Of a DNA stretch of 64,000 bases, positions 44,682-55,400 are shown piece after piece (within the stretch, counting starts at the first letter, position 1; each line of letters begins with the position of its first letter). The notes under the pieces were generated by a model, which had not been told where the DNA came from, did not search any database, and worked only from the letters and a program-made list of their open reading frames with translations. This DNA comes from Eutreptiella sp. 'Long Island Sound 2002' (taxonomy: Eukaryota > Euglenozoa > Euglenophyceae > Eutreptiales > Eutreptiaceae). The DNA lies in NCBI GenBank assembly GCA_964036045.1, contig OZ038378.1, forward strand, positions 169,508,106 through 169,572,105. The letters run 5' to 3'. The position numbers and the translations under genes are program-made.

Positions 44682-47600
44682 GCCCACAGTTAGGACCCCT
44701 GACTGGTCCAGACCAATGGGGTTCTACCCCGCCTTACAGGGTTTACCATACCCCTAAGTGTGCTACGTATGTCTGTGTGTGTCTCACTTCTCTCCCCGGC
44801 GTGGCTCCTGGAGACCGGGCTTCGCTGACATCGGACTGAAGGTCCTAATCAGGTACTATTACCACTCCTATGGCGCCCAATTTCTGTGCTGGCGGCTATC
44901 CTTGGGGGAAGACGGCAAAAGCCCTACCTACTAGAGGGGAGGGCTGGCCTAGTGTGCTAAGGGCATACAAAACGCCCATTTTTGCTAAAGGCCAAAAGCT
45001 AACACACTCCCCTGCCCACGTGGAAAAGCACGCGGGACAGGAGACTCCACTACACTACACTCACTAACGCCAGCACCAGCCTTCGAAGGCAGGATGAGCA
45101 TTCAGCACTTGCACTCAACTCCTGCCAGGCCTGCTGGCCCTAACACCTACACACGCTACTTGGAGTTGCTGTCAAAGATGTCACAGTTCCTACTGAATCC
45201 TCCTGTGAGAAACCAAGAGAACACAGCGCTACTAGGCGACTGTGGCCTAACAGGTACGCCACTACGCGTTTTCCTGTCAGGGCTTGAAGGGAAGGAGTGC
45301 TCAGTGTGCGTGCACAGCGTGGATGGCGGTGAGGTCGGACTGCACTCACCACTGAGTTGCAGTTATTTGTTTGTGTGATCTGCGCAGCATATTTTAGCGC
45401 TGCTCAAGGAGACTGCACCAATCGCCCTTACCTTCCCACCTGTAGGGCAAAAGCAGATGGCCTGGGTTTGCGGCTGAGGAACCAAGACTACCTCCACGTA
45501 TTATACGCTTCTCAGGTAGCCCTATAATACACTGTCCTCAAACCCAGGTGCAAGCAAGCAAGCTTAAGGAACTCCACCCGTTCTCTTATAGAACGTGGGG
45601 TGGAGTCGCTGGGTAGCCTAAACAAGAGTTGTAGCGTGCGCATTTCGCGTGGCCTACCCTTTAATGCGTCATATGCATGCACAGGTATGCACTGGGCTTC
45701 CCATTTCCTCATACTGTCTCCTAATTTAACCCATCACAACCAATCACAGCGTGACTCAACCAGGAGGTGAGCTCCTCCTGGGCTTACCTACCTTACTCAC
45801 CACGCATCATGTGAATGCCGAGGAAGACACGAGCGCAAAGCAACCCTACGCGCTTAAACAAACCTACGGCGAACTATAAAACACCCTAAGCGATTAATGC
45901 ACTGTGTGTCATGTATGCTTTCCTCGTCTTGTTTCCTGCAGGAAGAGGAGAGAGAGTGGCGCACTGCACAGCGCAAAACAAGCCTAAGCGTTTTAAGCAA
46001 CCCTATTTTGACGCTACGGCAACACGAACACGAGCAAGCACTTTCTTTTCTTACCTGTGAAGGGAGAACAAGGGTGAATTGGGGCACAGGGAAAGCAACA
46101 CAGCGTGTGAATGCCTCAATTAGGGACATGCATCGCAAGCACAGCGCATATTCTAACCCTACGTGCGCGCTGCGCGCTCCATTCGCATCGCATAGCTTTC
46201 ATTTCTGTTTTGACCTGTGCAGAGCAAAGGAGAGGAGCACCCGAACCCCCAACAAACACAGCGGTGACTACCCTAACGTTTTAACGAAGCGACCAACACG
46301 AAAGCAATGCATGCGTGTGAAATCACACTGGCATACCTGAGAGGTGGGTTGTCCACCTGCTCTGTGGTGCGGGTTCTTTTTGAATACTTTTCCCTAAAGT
46401 TTATAAAAATTTTGATGCAACTGTGCAAAAATTTCCTTTAGAACTTTAAAACTACGGCTCATACCTTCTTTTTCTAGAGCCGTTTACGCTTGCGCAACCC
46501 TTTTTCTGGAGTCCGCTTCTGTTGCGCTTGTCTGCGACTTTAAGTCTTAGCCTAAAAATGACGATTTCTCGCGTTGATTTGCCAATTTTTAGCGATTTGA
46601 CTTCTTAAATCGCTACACCTTTCGCTAAACCACAGGATTCACTCCCTGTTGGTTCCATTTTCTATTTTTCTCAGCTCCTGGAGATTTGTGTCCTCCATTG
46701 GGAGTATTGCTCCGCCCTGGCCCTTGGTCAGGACGTTTACTGAATTGCTGTTTGTGCAGCGATAGCCGTCCGCATTAGAGCGTTCGACTGTACCCTATTG
46801 GGCAAGCATGTATGCTCTAGGGAGGGAGTCCTGGGTTCAAACCCCACTACCCCCAAATTTTTGCCATACGTTTTCGCCGCACGCTGGCAACTTTTGAGGA
46901 ATGCCCCATCTAAGGGACATCATTCACGGTACATTACACTGTTTTTCAAGGGTACCTACAGTGTGATAGGCTTCTCTGAACTGATGACAATGTTTTTGGT
47001 AGGTCAATGCATTTTCTGAGGTAATTTTGGGAATATTTGAGCCTTTTTCCTTGGTCCTACTAGCTTGATCAACTAGTACTCCAGGGAAGAGTAACAAAAA
47101 GTCACTGCCATGTCTTTCTTGGAGGTCTTCATCCAGGCCAAGCCCCCCTTAAAACCCTTTTGTTGATGCTAAGACTAACTTAAGTATTTTTATCCCTCTT
47201 TTGAAGCTTTAAATACACTTTCTCAAAGTAACTAGGGTTATAACCCTAGCCCCCCATGAAGTTCACCCCTACCACTCAACTGAGCGGAGGTATCTTCCTT
47301 CATGGATGATATACCGAAATAAAATAAGCATTTCATGCCTTAGGCCTTGGTGGTTAAGCCTAGTGGTCTCCCACCCCAAGACCCCTATACTCAATTGTTT
47401 CTACCACTTATTGTGGTTCTACGTTTTAACTGTTTCTGAATTCAGTTGCTTGGCCAAGTCATAATCTGTGTCTGGCCTAACTCCTATGCCCCACATTCCT
47501 AACCAGCACCATTTCACCCAAAAGAGTGCACATGAAGTGCTTGATGCTAACTTGGAGGCTAGAGTCAGGCCAGTTTTCACTTAAAATCATTTGTTTTATC

Positions 47601-47799
47601 CATTTGTGATTGAATCTTTGTACTTAAGCCTGCTTTGTCTATCTGCAGCCCTTCGGTGTTACACTGGATTTCAAACTATTCATTGATTCGATCCACATCC
47701 TGTTCTTGCTCTACTTGCTGCTTTGGTTTTGGGATTTCCACATCAAAAACCTGCGGGATTTCATCAAAGTATCTAGGGCACAAGTCAAGGACATCTTTC
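44682..47799 (+). repeat. Right LTR-like region (mosaic)
   Basis: 44682-45077 matches the start of the left region; 45078-46963 matches 49782-51671; 47093-47799 matches the end of the left region. A tRNA-like stretch lies at 46790-46854. The region is about 0.55 kb longer than the left one because the middle segments are unrelated. Confidence 0.55.
46790..46854 (+). repeat. tRNA-like stretch in the LTR-region repeat
   Basis: An A-box-like TACCCTATTGGGCAAGCAT is followed by a B box, GGGTTCAAACCCC, and a CTACCCCC 3' side. The stems do not close into a cloverleaf. A matching copy lies at 51494-51558. Confidence 0.45.
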
Positions 47800-49513
47800 T
47801 GTATACAACTCTGCAGTGGCAGAGCATGTGAGTCCCAAACTGGGACAGTGGGTGGGGAGGGTACAAAAAAAAATATAATAAATTTACCCATAGAATAGAC
47901 ATGGGAGCAGAGCACCGGCAGATGCACAGGCGTGCTCTAGCTCTCAAACAGGAGCAAAGAGTCAAAAAACAAGCAAGACCCACACTGTCACTCTAAAAAC
48001 ATTTCAGAAGCCTTCCAAAAAAGTATTCCTAGTGTCAGCACTCCTATACAACCATGGGTAGACACCATTGAGCGAAAGTGCTCAAAAACAGGCAAGTGTG
48101 AAACTTGGCGTGACACTTTAGATTTCAAAAACTAAAGAAAGGCTGCATGTCAGTGCAAGCCTATAACCACAAAAAGAGTGCTTTCTCAGCGCCTTAGGCG
48201 CTGGGTGTCATACCCATTTTTCACATTCAGCTCTTTTAACTTCAAAATATCAAAAACTGGACGAAGAGTTAAAAAACCTTGCAAGCGCACGCAGTGCCTT
48301 CCTACCCACACACAAGGCGAAGGGGAGGCGCGCGCTAAGCAAAGCCTCAGAGCTGTCTGCTGCAACGATGGTACCACAAATGACTGTGGCAGCGAATCTG
48401 ACAGGTAGTGAGGATGCTGAGTCTCAAACCAGGTTATACAGTGGGAGATTGCCACTGCGATGGCTCTCCACTGTGCTAGCGCGCACCAACACACATGCAA
48501 CACACGAACGTGAAAAGAATTTCCCTTGCAGCGCGTAGGCGCTTTGAATTCGTTCTTCATCACGTGCTCTCTTCAGCTCAACTCCACAGCGCGCTCCTCT
48601 GAGCACATCAACTCTATTGAAGGGCAAATAAAGAAACCCACGGAGGTAGAGGAAGCTGAATCTGAAGCCAGGTTATGCAACGAGAGACTGTCACAGCAGT
48701 GCCCATAGAGCACCGCTCTCTTGCATGCGCGCATACACACGCAACCCTCACACAACCTTTATCCACTGTGCCACGTCGCGCTGCGCCAGCATGGCGCCCT
48801 GCACGAACGGATCCTTGAAGCAGACGTGAACTTGGCTCCCGCCTTGGTAACGGCGTCCACAGCGCGCTCCTTCAAGCACAAAGATCATGTTGTTGGGAAA
48901 CCTATTCACTCGTACCTTTTGTCGTGGAAATCTCCTTTTCGTTGACGACGAGCATCTTCGTGGATCTTCTTGGGCACTCCTACGGTGCACACAAGGGCAC
49001 TCATCAGGGTGCACTCTGAGACCCTCCCCGTCGGCTGCGCCGTGCTCCATAGCCAATACGACGAACTTTCCTTCACGTTGTGGTTTTCGGAATCACTGTA
49101 GGTTGATCTGCAGATTCCTGCGCCGCCTCAGCGGCGACCACTCTATTCAATGCAACAGCCGCTGCACACGCTAGTGCTGTCGCCACCGAACAAGCAGCCT
49201 CACCTCGTTCATCATACTCCCATTCACCACGGCGCGCCAGCTCCATACGCGCAAGCCGTGCCTCATACGTTTCGAACGACAGATTTTTATCAGCAGCCCA
49301 CGTAGTGCGCAGTTTTGAGCTCCGATATTCCGTGTAGCGCTAAATGTCACGACGACGCCATTCTTTCAGAGCCTCTGATTCACTCCCTTCTCCTTTCGCC
49401 ACAAGACTTCGCAAACTTCGAGCACTGACTTTGTGTATACCTTACGATGTATCACACATGGTGGCATTCAAACCCTGTTCGTCCGTACTGCGCCTCCAAA
49501 GGTTCGACTATTT
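47800..49513. other. Non-coding stretch
   Basis: No conserved reading frame. Two related blocks near 48350-48470 and 48640-48710 contain GGTTATRCAGTGGGAG-type sequence that also occurs at about 31040-31140. TTGAAGG... exon-like signals were not found. Confidence 0.5.
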
Positions 49514-51671
49514 TGTTATCGGGACTCAAGGGGGGCAATTTGCAATGCAATACCAACAACAGGCTTCACGGATTTCTGTTCATCGGCAACTTCATTGAAA
49601 TAGTCGAAATTCTTTCATGTCCCAAAATACCCTGCCATAATATACAGTAATTGCACTATAAAATCTCAGTTTCTCTTGATACAAAATCCTGAACTTCAGC
49701 ACCGCGCGCGATCGCGACCTAAGCCTCAATCTGCCTGCGGCGGCGGGTGACCCAAGGATGGGCATAACCCGTCACAACCAGCTTTCGAAGGCAGGGTGAG
49801 CACTCATCACTTGCACTCATCACCTGCCAGGCTTGCTGACCCTAACACCTACACACGCTACTTGGGGCTGCTGTCAAAGAAGTCGCGGGCCGTATTGACC
49901 CCCCTGTGAAAGTGCAACAGAACACAGCGCTACTAAGCAACTGTGGCCTAACAGGGACGCCACTACGTGTTTCCCTGTCAGGGCTTGGAGGGAAGGAGTG
50001 CTCAGTGTGCGTGCACAGCGTGTATGTCGATGAAGTTGGACCGCACTCGCCACTCACGGCTGAGTTGCAGTTTGTTGTTGTGTGATCTGCTCCGCATGTT
50101 TTAGCGCGGAAAGGAACTGCACCAATCACCCTCACCTGCCCACCTGCAAAGCAAAGGCCAATGACTTGGGTTTGCGGCTGAGGAACCAAGACTACCTCCA
50201 CGTATCATACGCTTCTCAGGTAGCCCTATAATACACTGTCCTCAAACCCAAGTACAAGCAAGCAAGCTTAAGGAACTCCACCCGTTCTCTTATAGAACGT
50301 GGGGTGGAGTACCTGGGTAACCTCAACAAGAGTTTTACCGTCCGCAACACGCGTGGCCTACCCTTTAATGTGCCATATGCATGCACAGGTATGCACTGGT
50401 TTTCCAATTCCACTTACTCTCACCTAATTTAACCCATCACAACCAATCACAGCGTGACTCAACCAGGAGGTGAGCTCCTCCTGGTCTTACCTACTTTACT
50501 CACCACGCATTATGTGAATGCCGAAGATGACACGAGCGCAAAACAACCCTAAGCGCTTAAATAATCCTACGGCGGATTATAAACAGCCCTAATCGATGAA
50601 TGCACTGTGTGTCATGCATGCTTTTTTTGTCTTGTTTCCTGCAGAAAGAGGAGAGAGAGTGCCGCACTGCACAGCGCAAAACAAGCCTAAGCGTTTTGAG
50701 CAACCCTACTTTAGCGCTACGGCAACACGAACATGAGCAAGCACTTTCTTTTTTTACCTGTGAAGAGAGAACAAGGGTGAATTGGGGCACAGGGAAAGCG
50801 GCACAGCGTGAGAATGCCTGAATTAGGCACATGCATCGCAAGCACAGCGCATATTCTAACCCTACGTGCGCGCTGCGCGCTCCATACGCTTTGCATACCT
50901 TTCACTTGTGTTTTGACCTGTGGAGAGCAAAGGAGGTGAGCGCCAGAACCTCCAACGAACACAGCGTCGACAACCCTCACGTTTTAACGAAGCAACCAAC
51001 ACGAACGCAATGCATGCGTGTCGAATGACACTGACATACCTGAGAGGTGGGTTGTCCACCTGCTCTGTGGTGTGGGTTCATTTTCAATACTTTTTCCTAA
51101 AGTTTATAAAAATTTTGATGCAACTGTTCAAAAATTTCTTTCAAAACTTTAAAACCTAGGGCTCATACCTTCTTTTTCTAGAGCCGTTCGCGCTTGCGCA
51201 ACCGTTTTTCTGGAGTCCACTTCTGTTGCGCTTGTCTGCGACTTTAGGTTTTAGCCCTAAAATGACGACTTCTAACGCCTTTTCGTCAATTTTTAGCGAT
51301 TAGACTTGTTGAATCGCTACCCCTTTCGCTGAACCACAGGATTTACTCCCTGTTGGTTCCATTTTCTATTTTTTTCAGCTCCTGGAGATTCGTGTCCTCC
51401 ATTGGGAGTATTGCTCCGCCCTGGCCCTTGGTCAGGACGTTTACTAAAACGCTGTTTAGACAGCGATAGCCGTCCGCATCAGGGCATTCGACTGTACCCT
51501 AGTGGGCAAGCATGTGTGCTCTAGGGAGGGAGTCCTGGGTTCAAACCCCACTACCCCCAAAACGTTACCAAAAGTTTTCGTCGCACGCTGGCGACTTTTG
51601 AGGAATGCCCCATCGAAGGGACATCATTCACGGTACATTACACTGTTTTTCGAGGGTACCTACAGTGTGAG
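49514..51671. repeat. Third copy of the LTR-region repeat, headed by the 261-bp insertion
   Basis: Starts with copy 2 of the 261-bp unit (49514-49774), then ACCAG, then 49782-51671, which follows 45078-46963 closely in order. It stops at TACAGTGTGA, where element 2 is inserted; the other copy reads on through that point at 46963, so it serves as the empty site. Confidence 0.7.
51494..51558 (+). repeat. tRNA-like stretch, second copy
   Basis: Counterpart of 46790-46854: A-box-like TACCCTAGTGGGCAAGCAT and a B box in which CTGGG and CCCA flank TTCAAAC. It shows the tRNA-like part belongs to the repeat and not to one locus. Confidence 0.5.
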
Positions 51672-51672
51672 A

Positions 51673-51688
51673 GGTAGGTAGGTAGGTT
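51673..51688 (-). repeat. (ACCT)n terminal tail of element 2
   Basis: AGGTAGGTAGGTAGGTT on the plus strand, that is tandem ACCT on the element's strand, marks its 3' end directly beside TACAGTGTGA of the target repeat. Same tail unit as element 1. Confidence 0.75.
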
Positions 51689-52227
51689 GACTCGGGACTG
51701 GGGTTGCCCCGCAGGGGGGACTTACCAAGGGGCTTTCCCTCACCCACCAACAGCCCTACTGCACGTGCCCCCACAAAGCGGCTCCCCCACATGGGGGAAG
51801 GGCGCGGTCGCCGCGAGCAGTACCCTACAGTGGGTTCTGCCCAGAGAGGTAACCCATGTTCGACCAAAGTCTCACATTCCTCTCCTTCGGGCGGATGATA
51901 CGTGGGGGACGGTCCCACCGCACATCCTCATCAATCTCCGGATTCTGGGGCCCAGGGGCCGGGAGCCAGGCCAAAGGCCCTGTCCTGCAGGCACCCCCAC
52001 CTGGGTTGGTTTTCAGTAGGTGTGAGGCGACTTGAAGAAGCACGTGCTACGGGACTCGCATGCCGTGGCGCACACTCACACCTCCTGACTCGGTCGAGCT
52101 TGCGCTCTCCCGGGGGGCCGGGGGTTCGAAGTAGGTCGTTGTGGCCGGTTGGTCGGTTGTATTGTACGGTTGCGGTGTAGTTTGTTAATGTAGGTTGGTC
52201 GGTTGCGTGATGGTAGAGCCAAGTTTT

Positions 52228-53215
52228 GTTCGTCGGCATGGTCGTCGGCGGGCGCGGCGCACCACGGTGTCACCAACCCTTTGGATGCCGTTCCCGTTTC
52301 GACCCGTGCACGCCTGGCTGGTTTGGTGTTGGCCGGCTTGCGTGTTGTCTGTTTACGGTCAAGTGGCGGCTGCAGCTGCAGTGTTGTTGGTTCGCGGTCG
52401 TCTTGGCCGCCTCATGGTCGGCTTGGTTTGCGTGAGTTCCATTGCGCTGCTGCCGGTGGTCGTTCCGCCGAATGTTGTTTATGCAGCCGGTATGTCCGTG
52501 TCGGTGCTGGTCAGTGGCGTCGTGGTTTGTCCAAGTGTAGTGTTGTGTAGTTTGTTACCGTTGGTTGGTCGCGTTTGTATTGGCAGCGTTGCGGTGTTCT
52601 GCTGTGTTCGTGGGTACGGTTGTCGGTGGGCGTGGCGCACCACGGTGTTGCCAACCCGTTGGGCGCCGTTTCCGTTTCGACCCGTGCACGCCTGGCTGGT
52701 TCGGCGTTGGCCGGCTTGCGTGTGGTCTGTTAATGGTCAAGTGGTGGCTGCAGCTGCGGTGTGGTTGGTGCGCGGTTGTCGTGGCCGCCTCATGGTCCGC
52801 TGTGTTCGTGTGGGTTCCGTTGCGCTGCTACCGGTGGTCTTATCGTCGAATCCTGCCCGTTTAGCCAGCACATTTGTGTCTGCGTCGGTTTGTTGCGTCT
52901 TGGTTTGTACAAGTGTCGTGTAGTGTAGTTTAGGAACGTTCGTGGGCCGCGTCCGCAGCGGTAGAGTCACAGTGTTCCTCTGTGTTTGTGGCCATGGTGG
53001 TCGGGGGGCGCGGCTCGCCACGGTGTCGCTAGCTCGTTGGACGTCGCTCTCGCACCGGCCCATGCACGCCCGGCAAGCTTGGCGCTGGTCGGTGTGCACG
53101 CGGTCTGTTCACGGTCACGTTGCGTCGGCTGTAGTGGTTCTGGCGGTGTCTGGTCGTGTTAGTCGCCTCTTGGTTGTTTTGTTCGGCGTTCGTTCCTTAT
53201 CGTCGCAGCGGGCGC
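52228..53215. repeat. 378-bp tandem repeat, three copies
   Basis: CCACGG occurs at 52262, 52640 and 53018, and GACCCGTGCACGCC at 52301 and 52679, giving a period of exactly 378, which is 126 codons. The third copy is more diverged. Plus-strand frames read hydrophobic Val/Leu-rich sequence; the minus strand, which is the element's strand, reads Thr/Arg-rich sequence. It lies in the 3' part of element 2 and I see no evidence for a product. Confidence 0.9.
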
Positions 53216-54104
53216 TCGCGCAGTCGGTTTTGTTGGGTGCAGGTGTTCCGCTTGTTGCGATGTTGGTCGGTGCCAGGTATGTGGGGCCGGCACGGTACGT
53301 TTGTATTGTGCGCCGCCCGCCCGCCGCAGGGGAGGAAAGCCATGACAAGTGGTCGGACCGCTGTAAAAAGAGTTTTCCCCTGTCGGTGCCCTGTTCCCTG
53401 CCCCGCCCTGGCAGTGTTGCATGCACAATCCATTATCCGGTATTTCGTGGTGCTCCGTAGCCGTACTTCCAGTTTTGCTTGTGCCACTCATATGTACACC
53501 CCCCGTCGGTGGCAAGGCCCCGCCGGTCCCCCTCGGTGTGTCCCTGTGCTCCCCATGGGAGTCCCAGGGTGTTGTTCCAGCTCGATGGTGCTGTGCTCGT
53601 GCTCGTGCCTGTCTGTCTGCCGTGCACCTTCTCGTGTCGTGCGTTGCGGGTCATTCGGGTGGCGTGTCTGTGTCACGGTGCTGGGTGTGGTGGCTAGCAT
53701 GGTTAGGGTGGTTGGGCTTGTGCTGTGGTGTCGGGACGCTCCGTCCGACGTGGCGGGTTGGGCTCGGCGTAACACACCCGTGCCTGTTGGCAGGGGGGTC
53801 GGCCCGGCCCCGTGTGGTGAGCTTGTGGCCCCCCGCATGCCCCGGGTAGGGTTGTGGAGGACAGGAGTACCGGGCAGTGTTGCAGCCCCCCTCCCTCTCA
53901 TGGACGCTGTTAACTGTCTGCGGGGAGTGTGCCCCCCGTACCATTCGCATAGGTTATACGTGTCTTAATCTTGCGCGTCCCAGGCGCTCAACTCCCCGGA
54001 GGAGGTGCGCGCTGGTTCCCGCGGTGCACTTATCTCCGGATGCTCGCACTGGACGGTAATACTCTGGCCGGTGGTTCGTTAACATTCTTGTGGTTATCGG
54101 CCCG

Positions 54105-55400
54105 GCCGCGGGTACCGCGTATTTGGCCGGGCCCTTTGCCCGGCCCCTTGTGGATCCGGCTCGCGGGAGAAGGGGGTGAGGCAGGAGGACGGGTCCGGGC
54201 GTGGCGCCGCCCCGTTCCCTGCTGCAGATGGGTCGCGGGGTCCGAGAAGCGTGGCCCTCGCCTTGGGGGTTGTAGGAGGAAGTCGTGGGGTTTCCGTGCG
54301 TGCTTGACACCACGGGTTGCGAAGGCCGGCCTCCACTCTCCAGGCATCTGTTGCATGTGTCGGGCAGGTTGACGTCCGTCTTGTCAGTTTGTCGGACCGT
54401 CAGGTGTTGCTGGGGTGTGTTGCGCAGCTGTGTGCCACTGGGTCGTCGCGGTAGGACCTGTGGCCAGGCGCGGCTCAGGGTCCTGGGGGGGCGTCCCATG
54501 CTTCGCACCGGGGCGCCGTGGAGGTTACTGAAGTTTGCGTGCACAAGGGCTGGGCGTGCCGCCCGGGTCTCCGCCTCAGTGCGGACGGCGGGTTGCCGTC
54601 AATTGCCCAGCGCCAGCGCCCGTATCCGGTGGCGTGCGCTGTTGGACAACACCCCCGTGGTCATTGGTTCGGCCGCGGGCTCCGCGTGTTAGGCTGGCCC
54701 CTTTGCCCGGCCCCTTGCGGACCCGTTACGTGGGAGAGGAGGGTCAGGTGGGATGGCTTCCCCGGGTGTGGCGCTGCCCCCTTTCCTTGTTGCAGGCGGG
54801 TCGCTGGGGTCCGGGAAGTGCGGCCCCCGTCCAAGGGATTTGGGAAGAGGTCGCTGGGGTCGTATTTGTGTCCGAAACCGTGGGCTGCTAAGGCTAGCCT
54901 CCACTCCTTGGGTGTCCGTCGTGCGTGCCGGGCAGGTGGACGCAATGCTTGCTGGTGTGTCCGGTCGACGGGTGGTGCCGTAGCATGTTGCGCGGCCGCG
55001 CGTTGCTGGGTTGTACGAGGGGTCTTGTTGGGCGAGGTCTGCCCGGCTGGGGTCGTTGTGGTTCCTGGCCGACTCCGCTGCCGCTGGCGTGACATTCATC
55101 GTCCGGTCCTCTGGCGGAAGGAGGCGGTCCCGGGTCCGCCGCGCCGTCTCTTCCCTGCGCGTGGGCGGTGTGGGACTCATGCCGTGCGCGTGCGGCCGTG
55201 CATCGTCGCTGCAGGTCCTGTGGTCGGCCGCGGGTCAGGGCCCTGGGGGGTTACCCACACGTCGTACAAGAACGCTGCGGAGGGCACTGAAGATTTCATG
55301 CACCAGGGCCGCGTGCGCCGCCCGGGCCTCCGTCTCAGTGCTGATGGCGGGCTGCAGCTGCCCGCCCAGCGCCAGTGCCCGGATCTGGTGGATCGCGAAG
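54105..55400. repeat. Imperfect tandem duplications at the end of the protease ORF
   Basis: Blocks around GGCCGCGG(G)...TTTGCCCGGCCCCTTG at about 54110 and 54673 are about 568 bases apart and stay parallel for 250 bases or more. A block at about 54540-54620 repeats the C-terminal coding part of the Ulp1-like ORF (about 55300-55380), with IRALALG, a T-E-A-E-T-R-A-A pattern and ALVH in both. So the 3' end of the ORF has been duplicated into the downstream part. Confidence 0.65.

Larger units (their letters stand above)
34643..47799 (+). mobile_element. Ty3-type chromovirus (decayed) with mosaic LTR-like ends
   Basis: About 13.2 kb. The coding order is gag with CCHC knuckle, protease, methyltransferase-like insertion, RT, RNase H, integrase and chromodomain, all on the plus strand. 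Both flanks start with the same 370-base block (34643-35015 and 44682-45077) and finish with the same 700-base block (about 36495-37190 and 47093-47799), as expected for LTRs, but the middles differ. A primer-site candidate, CGGTAGCAGAGG, follows the left end at 37191. Stops and frameshifts occur in every gene. A shorter relative is at 938-2545. Confidence 0.75.

Noticed and set aside
45897-46340. 147-codon ORF in the LTR-region repeat
   Set aside because: The other copy at 50600-51028 breaks the frame, and base changes do not favour third codon positions.
52195-52923. Hydrophobic 242-codon plus-strand ORF as a membrane protein
   Set aside because: It is made of two tandem 378-bp units on the strand opposite to element 2; no start context or homologous pattern supports it.
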